DNA of 64,000 bases, from assembly GCA_033557465.1 (NCBI GenBank), contig CM066033.1, positions 589,402,438 to 589,466,437 on the forward strand. Reading direction: 5' to 3'. Shown piece by piece: positions 19,236 through 29,432 of this stretch (position 1 is the first letter of the stretch; each line of letters starts with the position of its first letter). The position numbers and the translations under genes are program-made. The notes below the pieces were generated by a model. That model searched no databases and was not told the origin of the DNA. It worked only from the letters and a program-made list of their open reading frames with translations. The DNA is from Ichthyophis bannanicus. Lineage: Eukaryota; Chordata; Amphibia; Gymnophiona; Ichthyophiidae.

Positions 19236-21560
19236 TCAGGATCAGTGTGGGTGGAAGATGATGTGCCAAAGGCACCCCCATATATCCTGTAGTGCTTCAC
19301 AAAGGTACTCAGGGATGACCGGATAGCTGACTTACAGATGTCTTCTTGAGATTCCAAGGCAGACTCAGCCCATGAGGCTTGTGCCCTAGTGGAATGAGCT
19401 ATGACTCCCTTTGGTACGTGCTTTCCATATAGAAGGTAGGCTGAACCAACGGTCTCCTTAAGCCAGCGGGTAAATCAAAGGCTTGGTAGCTACCTGTCTT
19501 TTCCTCAGACTGCTGAAGAGGACAAAGAGATGGTCCAACTGCTAGAAGGAATTAGTAGTCTCCAGATCTGCAACACCCTCCTCACATCTCTACAGACATA
19601 GCAGAGGGTCTGACTGAAGATTGTCCTCCACAAAAGAGGGAAGGATCACAGAATTATAAAGATGAAGAGGAGACAAAACATTTGGGAGAAAGGAAGGCAC
19701 CATCCTCTGGGAGATAAATGCTGATGAGATGACCAGAAAGGGCTTTGTACAGGACAAGGCCTGTAGCTCCAAAACCTGCATAACAGAAGCAATAGCCACG
19801 AAGATCACCACCTTCAAGGTCAAATCTTTGTGGGAGGCCTTCCAAAGGGGCTTGAAAAGGGGACCTTTCAGCATCTTTACATCAGAGAAAGGCTCCACTG
19901 CAGCACTACAGGTCACATGGATGGACAGATCTGCTTCTTCCCCTTGAAAACGTGGGACACATCAGGGTGCGCTGCCAGGAATAAACCTTGAACTTGTCCC
20001 TGGTAATACGCAAGGGCCACCACCTGAATCTGGACAAAGCTCAAAGCCAAACCCTGGTCCATACTGGACTGTAAGGAGGACAACACAGCCAGGATGTCTA
20101 CCCTCTTGACATCCAGGGCCTGAGAGGAATATCACCCTCTTGAAGATCCTCCAGATTCTAACACAGGGCAAGGACAGAGAGGCCTTCCAGGCATTATAGT
20201 ATCAAATACTGCCCCAAAGTATCCTTTCTTAAACAATTTGCACCTTTTAACGGCCAGGCCATATGAGAAAAATGCATAGGATCCTCCATGACCAAGGGAC
20301 CCTGTGACAACAGTCCCCTTTCCTGAGATAGCAATAAAGGAGACCCCCGTCAACAGGCTCAGAGAGATCCATGTATCATGCCATGCGTGGCCAGTCTAGT
20401 GCCAACAGAATGACCTACCCCAGGTGAGACAATCCTGCACAGAAGCTGGCTCACCAAGGGCCATGGGGGGGGGGGGGAGAGAGATATACAAGAGCCCCTC
20501 TCCTGGGGTCATGCCTGCAGAAGGGCATCCAAGCATACTGCCCACAGATCCTTCCTACTGCTGCAGAAATTCTTCACCTTGGCATTCTCCTGAGTGGCCA
20601 TCAGATCGAACATCAGCAGGCCCCCACCTCTGCACAATGGGGGCCTGCTGGCACAAGGGCTTAGCTCCCATGCACCAGATACCACGGTATTCTGGATCAA
20701 GAGATCAGACTATACACTCTCAACTCACACAATGTGTGGCACTGACACAGCTACTAGATGAGCCTTTGCCCACCGACAGTTCCACCACCTCCACAGCCAC
20801 CACAGCCCTGAAAGTTTCACCTTGTTTGTTGATGTATGCCACTGCCGTAGAATTGCCTGAGAACACACTGACTGCCTTGCCCTCTAGAAAGGGGTGGAAT
20901 CTCTCCAGAACCAGGTGAATTGTCCTGACCTGCTGATCAACCACTAAGCTTTTTGCGGGGACCAGCATCCCTGCAAAAGCTAATCCAAACAATGAACTCC
21001 TTAGGCCAAAAGATTGGCATCTGAGATGACTATCACCTCCGGAGGTATTCTGTCCAGAGAGTGAGTAGGCAGCCACAAGACCAACGCCCTCTGATCTTCT
21101 AGAGAATATGAAGGCACTGTTCGAACTACTAGCAGCAAAGACAGCTAGTAAGTCAGAAGATGCCCCTGCAGGAAGCACATGTGCGCTCTTGCCCAAGACA
21201 CCAGCTCCAGAGTCAAAACTAAAACCCCTGAGCTGCACGTGTAGCTTGACCAATCTCTCAGAGGTGAGAAACACTCTGCCCACACAAGTGTTGAAGCGGG
21301 TGTCCCATGTACTGAGGGAATATAGAAATACGCCTTGGAAAGGTCCACGTTGGTTTAAAACTCCACTTGCCAGAGCAATGACCAACCCAATTGTCTCCAT
21401 GTGGAAATGGAGCACTCTTAGTTGGCATTAACCATCTTCAAATCCAGAATGGGATGGAATGAACTGCCTTTTTTCAGTACCATGAAGTAAATTGAATACC
21501 ACCCCTAACCTTGTTCTGTACAGGTCAGGAGTAGTGCAGAGAGCACTGAAGAGTTTCCTC
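19236..21560 (-). pseudogene. DIRS F recombinase, RNase H and RT remnants
   Basis: Read on the minus strand from high to low coordinates: RT motif MDLSKAYFYIP (near 21348), RNase H VSVFSGNSTAVAYINKQGE (near 20850), and recombinase pieces LTLKVVIFVAIASVMQVLEL with QALSC (near 19820) and AHSTRAQASWAE...DICKSAIRSSLSTFVKHYR (near 19400-19290). The HSTR and HY motifs are the HxxR and Tyr of the recombinase. The first catalytic Arg motif, ARRV in the A copies, reads SVMQV here. Many stops and frame changes; the RT palm is largely missing. Confidence 0.7.
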
Positions 21561-21876
21561 AGTCACTGCTCTCTTGGCAAGGCAGCTAACAAGGAGATTC
21601 CAGAAAGATGTCCCATATAGTCTCTGCAAATTCCAGTATGTATTCCTTTTCGAGTTTTCGAGGACCCATTAGTCTGATGTGATATGGGTCCATTCTGTGA
21701 AAAAAAGCTGAGATGCCCCCGATCACCTACCTCTCCAAAGGGACCCACTGGATCTCACTGAAAGGGCTTACCAGCTCCTGAGGAGGCACCTGCTGAGTCC
21801 TATAAGCACCAGGATCTACAAAGGACTGATCCTTGTTGGGCTTAGACCCACAGAAGGAATGGCAAAGAGGGCACTC
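21560..21876 (-). pseudogene. DIRS F gag/pol junction remnant
   Basis: Minus-strand reading ECPLCHSFCGSKPNKDQSF followed by SEIQWVPLERV and a degraded pol N-terminus. It is cut at 21876 by the L1-type insertion. Beyond that insertion, 27545-27610 reads LGFSDQPNRSKDSLIDQ on the minus strand and may be the continuation of gag. Confidence 0.5.
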
Positions 21877-21878
21877 TG

Positions 21879-22832
21879 ATGAATAAGGCAACTCCAGTGG
21901 CGAGTGAAGTTTCAAGAGGGAAGGAGGTAGTGGCTGCAAAGGCTACATCTACACAGACTGGAGTTTTGCCAGCTTCTGGGGTTAAAAACTTGGTGAAACT
22001 TAAGTTGATTTCAATGGAAGCGCTATGGAATGCGATTGCTACCGTGAACTCTTCCCTAAGATCTCTTGTGGGGACTGTGAGTACTGATTTGATGGAAGTT
22101 AAGACAAATTATTTTCCTATCTCCACTGTCCAGGACCAGCAAGCAGGGAGAATTCTCGCTTTGGAGCAGGAACCGGGGCATCTCTGGGAGTTGGTTGGAG
22201 CTCAGATCAAGGACAAGTTTGTGTTGTCTCAGAAGATGGAGTATTTAGAAAATCAAGCCCGATGTAATAACATCAGACTTTTGAACTTTCCTAGGTCTCC
22301 AATTCTGTCAGCTGTGGAGATGGTGAGGAAATACTTTGGAAAGGTTTTAAAAATCTCTCCGGAGCATTTTCCTCCCTTGACCCAAGTACAATACTTTTCT
22401 TTTGGGACTAGTGGTCGGGGGGATGCTCCTGGGGCTGTTTCATTAGGGAGAGGGGACTTAACAAGGTTCTTAGAGAACCCCTTAGAGATCATTACAGATA
22501 GGTCCACCCTTCTAGTTACCCTGGCTCTGGAGTCAGATAAAGCTTTGATTTTCCACTCATATTTTAGGAACTTTAATGAGTGTTTTTTGGGGTCGCAGGT
22601 TAGGATGTTTCCTGATTTGTCTCGTGGTTCTCAGTTAAGGAGGAAGGAGTTTCTATGCCTTTGGCCAAGGGTCTTGAGACTTCTTTCCAATTAAAATTTC
22701 CTGTTAAGTGCTGTGTTTCCTATAAGGATAAGGTATATTTGTTTTTCGACCCAAAACAGCTTGTGGAGTTCTTAATTGCTAGAGAAGAAAGTTCTATTCA
22801 GGTTACTATCCCTACCCATATGGCTGATGCTT
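21879..22832 (+). pseudogene. L1-type ORF1 protein remnant
   Basis: Reads an N-terminal variable region, a short coiled-coil-like stretch (QQAGRILALEQEPG), then the conserved RNA-recognition core KMEYLENQARCNNIRLLNFP and KYFGKVLKISPEHFPP, as in L1 ORF1p. The C-terminal domain FPDLSRGSQLRRKEFL comes near 22614; after a frame change near 22660 it continues as VYLFFDPKQLVEFL. ORF1p is the RNA-binding chaperone of L1. The start at 21879 is only the first ATG after the junction and need not be native. Confidence 0.75.
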
Positions 22833-23103
22833 AAGCCTTGGCCTGCCTGTTTATTTCTTTTGGTAGCCTTGTGGAGGGATTCTGTCAAGCTAGTGCTTTT
22901 CCTGGCACCTTCCCCCTTATTTCCTTATCTTTGTGGACTAATTTGTGGCGGTTTAATTTTTCTTCTGTTATTCTTATTTTCTCTCACTTGGTTTGCAGCT
23001 TGTCGTGCTGTGAGGGCTTGCGTGCATCAGTGATGCTGAGAGCTAAACTATTGGTAGTTTAACTACTGGCAGGGTCTCCCAAGATGGACAGGTCTCAGCT
23101 GAG

Positions 23104-26070
23104 GTGCCAGACGAAGACAAACCACCCATTTGGGCGGCAGCAGAATGGGATAGTGTTGACGGCGGAGGATCACATTTCTGTGACAACGGCAACAACACCA
23201 AACTTAAACTGCGCAGAAGGAAGGCCCGGCAATCTACTTCTGTATCTTGCCATGAAAACCCAATGGATAGTTACAACAAAACAAATTGTGCTATGGTGCT
23301 GGAAGATGAGACTCCCAGGTCGGAAGGCACTCAACTAGCTACTGGGGAAGAGCTGAAGACTTTTCAGAGTAAAGCCAGCATTTATGATGTGGTTGGATCA
23401 AAGCCCTCGGGAAGTCTGACTGCTGATGTAGCTGCGCATGAAATGAGAGTCAGAAGCTGTAAAGATGTCTTACACATTGGAACATGGAACGTACGAAGCA
23501 TGAACCAAGGGAAGTTGGAGGTGGTCAAGAATGAAATGGAACGTGTACAACTTGATCTGTTGGGTGTCAGCGAACTGAAATGGACTGGCATGGGGCACTT
23601 TGCATCAGATGATCACATGGTCTACTATGCTGGAAATGAAAGACAAAGAAGAAATGGTGTTGCACTTATAATAAAGAAGAAACTTGCAAGAACTGTAATG
23701 AAATACAATGCAGTCAGCGAACGCTTAATCTCTATTCGTCTACGAGGACTGCCTATCAACACAACTATAATTCAATTATATGCCCCAACAACAGCTGCAG
23801 AAGAGAATGAAATTGAAGAGTTCTATGAACAAGTACAAGCTGAAATTGACAGAACATGCAAACAGGATATCTTGATAGTCATGGGTGACTGGAACGCAAA
23901 AGTTGGCAACAAAGAAGAAGGCAAAGTAGTTGGAAAATATGGACTTGGCAACAGAAATGAAGCTGGAGAAAGATTGATAGAATTCTGCAAGACAAATGAT
24001 CTATTCATCTCAAACACCTTCTTCCAGCAACACAAGCGGCGACTGTACACATGGACTTCACCCAATGGATTGTATAAAAATCAAATTGACTACATCTGTG
24101 GAAGTCAACGATGGAAAAGCTCTGTAACATCAACAAAGACAAAACCTGGAGCTGACTGTGGTACAGATCATCAACTACTAGCATGCAAACTCAAGCTAAA
24201 GTTGAAAAAGAGCAAACTCCTCATGAATGCAGCAAAATATGACCTTGAGAATATACCACTGGAATTTAAAGACTGCCTGCAAAATCGATTTGCTGCTTTA
24301 GATACAAATGACAGAACTCCGGAAGAGTTATGGAATGACATCAAGAAGGTTGTGCTGGAAGAAAGCGAGAAGTCTCTACAAAAGGTGAAAAAACAAAAAC
24401 GGCCAAAATGGATGACGGAAGAAACTCTGAAAATTGCCCAGAAACGCAGAGAAGCTAAAGCCAAAGGAGAAAGAAAGACAATCGCAGAACTCAACAGAGA
24501 TTTCCAACGTGCAGCTAGACAGGACAAGGAAAAGTACTACAATGACACTTGCAAGGAAATAGAAGCAGAAACTATTAGAGGAAGAACAAGATCGTCTTTC
24601 CTAAAGCTGCGAGAGTTAAAGAAAAAGTTCCAGCCTCGAATTGGAATGTTACAAGATGCTCAAGGTTCTATGTTGAATGATGCTGAGAAGATCAAGAAAA
24701 GGTGGAAGGAATATACAGAGTTTTTATATGATAAAGATCAAGTGGACCAACAGCCGTTTCAACCGATACCTTATGATCGGGAACCATTGGTGATGAAAGA
24801 AGAAGTTGAAGCAGCATTGAAAGACTCATCAAAGAACAAAGCACCAGGCATTGATAGCATTCCCATAGAAGTATTGCAGCAATCTGATGCAGCTGTTACC
24901 GTACTTACAAGGCTCTGCCAAGAAATATGGACGACAACATCATGGCCAACTGACTGGAAAAGATCTGTGTTTATACCAATACTAAAGAAAGGTGATCCAA
25001 CTGACTGTGGAAATTATCGCACAATCGCTCTGAACCCACATGCCAGCAAGATTCTACTGAAGATTATTCAAAAGAGACTACAGCCATACCTAGAACAAGA
25101 ACTACCTGAAGTGCAGAGGGTAGGGCTAAATGGCCAATTTTCCCAATGGAGAAAGGTGAATAGTGGTGTACCCCAGGGATCTGTGCTGGGTCCGCTGCTT
25201 TTTGACATATTCATAAATGACCTGGAAAGTGGAATAACGAGTGAGGTTATCAAATTTGCTGATGACACAAAACTATTTAAAGTTGTTAAAACCCAAGAGG
25301 ATTGTGGAAAATTGCAAGAGGATCTTGATAAATTGGAAGACTGGGCATCAAAATGGCAGATGAAATTTAATGTGGAGAAGTGCAAGGTTATGCACCTAGG
25401 GAAGAACAACCCAAACTATGGTTACACGATGCAAGGTTCCACATTAGGAACCACCACCCAAGAAAAAGATTTAGGCGTCCTTGTGGATACCATGTTAAAA
25501 CCCTCGGCCCAGTGTGCAGCGGCGGCCAAGAGAGCAAATAGAATGCTAGGTATGATAAGGAAAGGAATGGAAAATAAAACAAAAGATATTATAATGCCTC
25601 TATATCGTTCCATGGTGAGACCGCACCTTGAATATTGTGTGCAATTCTGGTCGCCATATCTTAAAAAGGATATAGCAATTTTAGAAAAGGTTCAGAGAAG
25701 AGCCACCAAAATGGTAAAGGGGATGGAAGGCTACTCCTATGAAGAAAGGCTAAAAAGGTTGGGGCTCTTTAACCTGGAAAAGAGACGGCTGAGGGGAGAT
25801 ATGATAGAAGTCTATAAATTAATGAACGGAGTGGAACGGGTAAACGTAGATCGATTGTTTACCTTATCAGAATATAGAAAGACTAGGGGACATGCAATGA
25901 AGCTACAGGGTAAACTATTTAAGACTAATAAAAGAAAATATTTTTTCACTCAACGTGTAATCAAACTCTGGAATTTGTTACCGGAGGATGTAGTAAAGGC
26001 TGTTAGTGTAGCTGGGTTTAAAAAAGGTTTGGACAAGTTCCTGGAGGAAAGGTCCATAAACCATTATTAA
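23104..26070 (+). CDS. Chimeric ORF: RTE endonuclease-RT fused to CR1 RT
   Basis: 988 codons without a stop. Residues about 120-360 are an RTE endonuclease: HIGTWNVRSMNQGK, LLGVSELKWTGMG, MGDWNAKVG and the catalytic GTDHQLLACKL. Residues about 540-670 are the RTE RT N-terminus, with KAPGIDSIP and NYRTIALNPHASK. At codon 672 (25118) the frame runs without shift into CR1: GVPQGSVLGPLLF, FADDTKLF (catalytic, 25255-25278) and the CR1 C-terminus ending RSINHY. The fused RT lacks the region between the two breakpoints, notably RTE motif A (in 26343-26400 downstream). Whether the product is ever made or active is unknown. Confidence 0.8.
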   Translation: MPDEDKPPIWAAAEWDSVDGGGSHFCDNGNNTKLKLRRRKARQSTSVSCHENPMDSYNKTNCAMVLEDETPRSEGTQLATGEELKTFQSKASIYDVVGSKPSGSLTADVAAHEMRVRSCKDVLHIGTWNVRSMNQGKLEVVKNEMERVQLDLLGVSELKWTGMGHFASDDHMVYYAGNERQRRNGVALIIKKKLARTVMKYNAVSERLISIRLRGLPINTTIIQLYAPTTAAEENEIEEFYEQVQAEIDRTCKQDILIVMGDWNAKVGNKEEGKVVGKYGLGNRNEAGERLIEFCKTNDLFISNTFFQQHKRRLYTWTSPNGLYKNQIDYICGSQRWKSSVTSTKTKPGADCGTDHQLLACKLKLKLKKSKLLMNAAKYDLENIPLEFKDCLQNRFAALDTNDRTPEELWNDIKKVVLEESEKSLQKVKKQKRPKWMTEETLKIAQKRREAKAKGERKTIAELNRDFQRAARQDKEKYYNDTCKEIEAETIRGRTRSSFLKLRELKKKFQPRIGMLQDAQGSMLNDAEKIKKRWKEYTEFLYDKDQVDQQPFQPIPYDREPLVMKEEVEAALKDSSKNKAPGIDSIPIEVLQQSDAAVTVLTRLCQEIWTTTSWPTDWKRSVFIPILKKGDPTDCGNYRTIALNPHASKILLKIIQKRLQPYLEQELPEVQRVGLNGQFSQWRKVNSGVPQGSVLGPLLFDIFINDLESGITSEVIKFADDTKLFKVVKTQEDCGKLQEDLDKLEDWASKWQMKFNVEKCKVMHLGKNNPNYGYTMQGSTLGTTTQEKDLGVLVDTMLKPSAQCAAAAKRANRMLGMIRKGMENKTKDIIMPLYRSMVRPHLEYCVQFWSPYLKKDIAILEKVQRRATKMVKGMEGYSYEERLKRLGLFNLEKRRLRGDMIEVYKLMNGVERVNVDRLFTLSEYRKTRGHAMKLQGKLFKTNKRKYFFTQRVIKLWNLLPEDVVKAVSVAGFKKGLDKFLEERSINHY

Positions 26071-26243
26071 GAAGGGACCCGGATATCAATGCTTGAACCA
26101 ATACAAGCATTGTGGAACCTGTGTCCCTTGGGGAAACTGCTAGGTACGTATGACCTAGATTGGCCACTGTTGGAAACAGAATACTGGGCTTGATGGACCT
26201 TGGTCTGACCCAGTATGGCATATCTTATGTTCTTATGTTCTTA
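25118..26243 (+). mobile_element. 5'-truncated CR1 inside the RTE
   Basis: Begins GTAGGGCTAAATGGCCAATT and ends with the CR1 tail GATGGACCTTGGTCTGACCC and TTATGTTCTTATGTTCTTATG (repeated CTTATGTT unit). It is very similar to 2068-3160, so it is the same family. The 5' truncation is normal for LINE insertion; staying in frame with the host RTE is chance or selection, see findings. Confidence 0.88.
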
Positions 26244-27427
26244 TGCAAGCAGGGTTCAGGAAAGGGCGAGGAACGAGAGACATCATTGCGGATGTGAGAT
26301 GGATCCTTGAAAAGACTAAAGAATACCAAAAGGATATCTATTTGTGCTTTATCGACTATAACAAGGCTTTTGACTGTGTAAACCATGAGAAACTCTGGGC
26401 CACATTAAGAAGCATGGGTATACCAGAACACCTGATCGTTCTCTTGCGCAATCTGTACATTGATCAAGAAGCAACAGTTCGAACGGAACAAGGAGAAACA
26501 GAATAGTTTAAAATAAGCAAAGGTGTAAGACAAGGCTGCATACTTTCCCCCTACCTGTTTAATTTATATGCAGAACAAATCATCAGAGAAGCAGGATTGT
26601 ATGAAGACAACAGAGGTGTGAAGATTGGTGGAAGACTCATCAACAACCTTCGCTATGCTGATGATACCACACTACTGTCAGAAAGTGAAGATGATCTGAA
26701 ACATTTGCTTCTCACAATCAAAGAACATAGTCTCAAAATGGGCCTGCACCTTAATGTAAAGAAGACAAAGATCATGACAACTGGCATAATCAACAGGTTC
26801 ATCGTTGAAGGAGAAGAAATTTAAATTGTGAACAACTTTAACCTACTTGGATCAACTATCAATAAAGAAGCAACAAGCAGTCAAGAAATCAGACGACGCA
26901 TTGCTCTTGGCAGAATGGCTATGAAAGACCTAGATAAGATTCTCAAGAGCAGAGATGTCTCTCTCCATACAAAGATTCGACTTGTTCATGCCATGGTATT
27001 TTCAATAACATCATATGGATGTGAAAGCTGGACAGTGAAAAAGACAGACAGGAAGAAAATTGATGCCTTTGAATTATGGTGCTGGCGGCGAATACTGTGT
27101 ATACCATGGACTGCCCGAAGAACAAACCAGTCGGTACTAGAGGAGATCAAACCTAAGCTTTCTTTAGAAGCTCAGATGACAAGACTTCGACTTTCATACT
27201 TCGGACACATCATGCGAATTGAGAGATCATTAGAGAAAGACATCATGCTTGGAAAGATAGAAGGTCAACGCAAAAGAGGAAGGCCAGCAATGAGATGGAT
27301 CGCTACAATAACAGCAGCTACGGGTACCAGTCTGTCAACAATGAGCCGCCTGACTGAAGACCGAACACAATTTAGGATAGCTATCCAGAGGGTCGCCATG
27401 AGTCGACTCCGACTCGACGGCACTTAA
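26243..27427 (+). pseudogene. RTE reverse transcriptase C-terminal part
   Basis: Reads QAGFRKGRGTRDII, FIDYNKAFDCVNHEKLW (motif A), GVRQGCILSPYLFNLYAEQI (motif B), LRYADDTTLLSE (catalytic motif C, near 26650-26686) and the RTE C-terminal region SYGCESWTVKK, WCWRRIL and RLSYFGHIMR, ending SRLRLDGT and a stop. In-frame stops at 26504 and 26822 break it. It is the other half of the RT interrupted by the CR1. Confidence 0.85.
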
Positions 27428-27535
27428 CATTCTTATTTTGTCAATATGCTGATTATATACTTCTTTTTCTTTCATTCATGTTAATATTTTGGATGTGTAT
27501 GTTATAAATAAAAAAAGAAAAAAGAAAAAGTGGTG

Positions 27536-27868
27536 AAAAACCCCCCTGATCAATAAGGGAATCCTTTGATCTGTTGGGCTGGTCAGAAAAACCCAAAAAG
27601 GCCTCCAAGCTACCCACACAAGCCTGGGAAAGCTCAGCTGCCTGAAAGTTTTCTTTTCTTTAAAGCTGAAGCTGCTTTACTCAAGCAGCCATGAAAACCC
27701 AGGGGCAGGATTGCCAGGAGTCAGCACAAACTCGACGGCATACATTATATTACATTTACTAAAACAGGACAGCCAGCCAGCCAATGAAAGCAATAGAAAA
27801 ACTAGGAAAAAAAAGACATAGCTTGGAAAAATAGGACAGTGAGAAGAAAAAGTGGCTTGGGCCCATAC
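27536..27868 (-). other. DIRS F gag remnant with SINE-tail fragment
   Basis: Continuation of DIRS F between the L1-type element and DIRS A1. Around 27690-27745 (CATGAAAACCCAGG, CAAACTCGACGGCATAC) it resembles the RTE/SINE 3' tail. No intact gene. Confidence 0.45.
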
Positions 27869-28149
27869 AGAGTAGTTACTCACCTGTAACAGGTGTTCTC
27901 CAGGAGCAGCAGGAATCAGTCCTCACATATGAGTGATGTTGGTGCCGACGGAGCCCCCGTGTGGAGCATTTCCCCACCTTTCAAAGAAAGCCTTTGGAAA
28001 AGCAGCGCACATGCACGGTCCCCTTCCCGCCCAAGGGTGCCATCTTGCTCAGTTTGATGACATAGCTAAGAGACAGAAAAAAACAAAATGAAGCATATGA
28101 CTGCAACTCCAGGGGAGGAGGGAGGGTCATAAGGACTGATTCCTGCTGC

Positions 28150-28230
28150 TCCTGGAGAACACCTGTTACAGGTGAGTAACTACTCTTTCTCCAGGACCAA
28201 GCAGGAAGTTAGTCCTCACATATGGAACTT
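28150..28230. repeat. A1 internal complementary region
   Basis: Fused mirror of the A1 ends: GGACTGATTCCTGCTGCTCC through GGTGAGTAACTACTC to CTTTCTCCAGGACCAAGCAG. It lies about 140 bp below the recombinase stop codon, the usual DIRS position. Confidence 0.85.
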
Positions 28231-28366
28231 CCCAGCTCTAGGCTACCGAGAACCCTAAGCTGAAAAAATGGCTCCCTCTCAAGAGCCTCAGCATCCGTGA
28301 TAACAATATCCTCTGAGAACGCCCCCGTACGGTAGCCCAACACAAGGGCCGGAGGGTAAGAGTTGC

Positions 28367-29432
28367 CTAAACCTCAAAGAGATTACGGAATACCGCCTGT
28401 CCGAAAGCACTGTCCCTTCGGGACTCTCTCTTGAGGCAGTAGTGGGTTGCAAAAGTCTGGCTTGAAGACCAAGTAGCGGCCCGGCAGATGTCTGCCAACA
28501 GAACAGAGCGGAGATGAGCTACTGACGTGGCTTTGGCCCTGACACGGTGGGCCGTGACTCGACCCTGCAAGGGGAGGTCGGCTGCCTTGTATGCCCAGGC
28601 GATACAATCTGCTACCCAAGTGGACAATGTACGCTTGGAGACAGGTAACCCCAGTTTATTAGGGTCAAAAGAGATGAAGAGCTGAGTAGCCCTTCGATGC
28701 CCCCGAGTACGTTCTATGTAAAAAGACAATGTCCTCTTACAGTCTAGGGTATGCAAGACTGTTTCAGCCCGGCTGGTATGCGGCCTGGGAAAGAAGGATG
28801 GAAGAACCACCTCCTGGTTGAGGTGGAAAGAGGAGACGACTTTTGGAAGGAACTTTGGGTGGGTCCGTAGGACCCACCCTGTGCCTATAGAACCGTGTGT
28901 ACGGTTTATCAGAAACCAGAGCTTGTAGTTCACTCACACGTCTGGCCGAGGTAAGAGCTACCAGGAAGAGCGCTTTCCAAGAAAGGAAGCGCAAATGGCA
29001 AGTAGCCATCGGCTCAAACGGTGGGCGAGTAAGTTGCTGCAAAACCACGTTCAAATCCCACTCAGTCGCCGGTGGACGAACCGGAGGCTTGAGAAGAAGC
29101 AGACCTCTGAGGAAGCGGGACATCAAGGGGTGAACCAACAGAGACTGTCCCTCCACCGGTGAGTGGTGCGCTGATAGAGCACTGAGGTGGAGCCGAACAG
29201 AGTTAGACTTAAGGCCTAGGTCTGACAGGTGAAGTAGATACTGCAGCACTACTGGCACAAGGCAGGAGAAAGGATCTTCATTATGCTGAGCACACCATAT
29301 TGCGAACCTACGCCACTTGAGGGCATAGGACTTTCTGGTGGACTGCCTCCTAGAGGCCAAAACCACCTCTTCAACCTCCTTAGGTAGAAGCAAGGGAGCT
29401 AGCACTATCCTTTCAGCAGCCAGGCCATGAGA
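28367..29432 (-). pseudogene. DIRS A1 tyrosine recombinase
   Basis: Starts near GLAAERIVLAPLLL (29432), with STRKSYALKWRRF, then TSARRVSELQAL (catalytic Arg), AHRVRAKATS (HxxR) and FATHYCL (Tyr), ending NLFEV at 28367. All core residues are present. One frameshift after TRFYRHRV (about 28895) splits it between frames 29882-28764 and 28933-28367, so it is a near-intact but inactive copy. Confidence 0.82.

Larger units (their letters stand above)
23071..27430 (+). mobile_element. RTE/BovB-like LINE, split by a CR1
   Basis: Plus-strand RTE-clade element with endonuclease, reverse transcriptase and the RTE C-terminal domain. It ends at GACTCCGACTCGACGGCACT (about 27406-27425). A 5'-truncated CR1 (25118-26243) is inserted in the RT domain. 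TGCA appears at both borders (LPEVQ at 25117 and QAGFRKG at 26246), so RTE sequence is contiguous once it is removed. The 5' start is approximate. Confidence 0.85.
21877..27535 (+). mobile_element. L1-type ORF1 element (HAL1-like?), split by RTE
   Basis: ORF1 sequence at 21877-22832 is followed by about 240 bp of unassigned sequence, then the RTE insertion (23071-27430), then an A-rich end (ATAAATAAAAAAAGAAAAAAG, about 27505-27530). A probable target duplication of about 16 bp with mismatches lies at each side: CTGATGAATAAGGCAA at 21876 and CTGATCAATAAGGGAA near 27547. No ORF2 is seen, so it may be a half-L1; 5' truncation is also possible. Confidence 0.55.
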
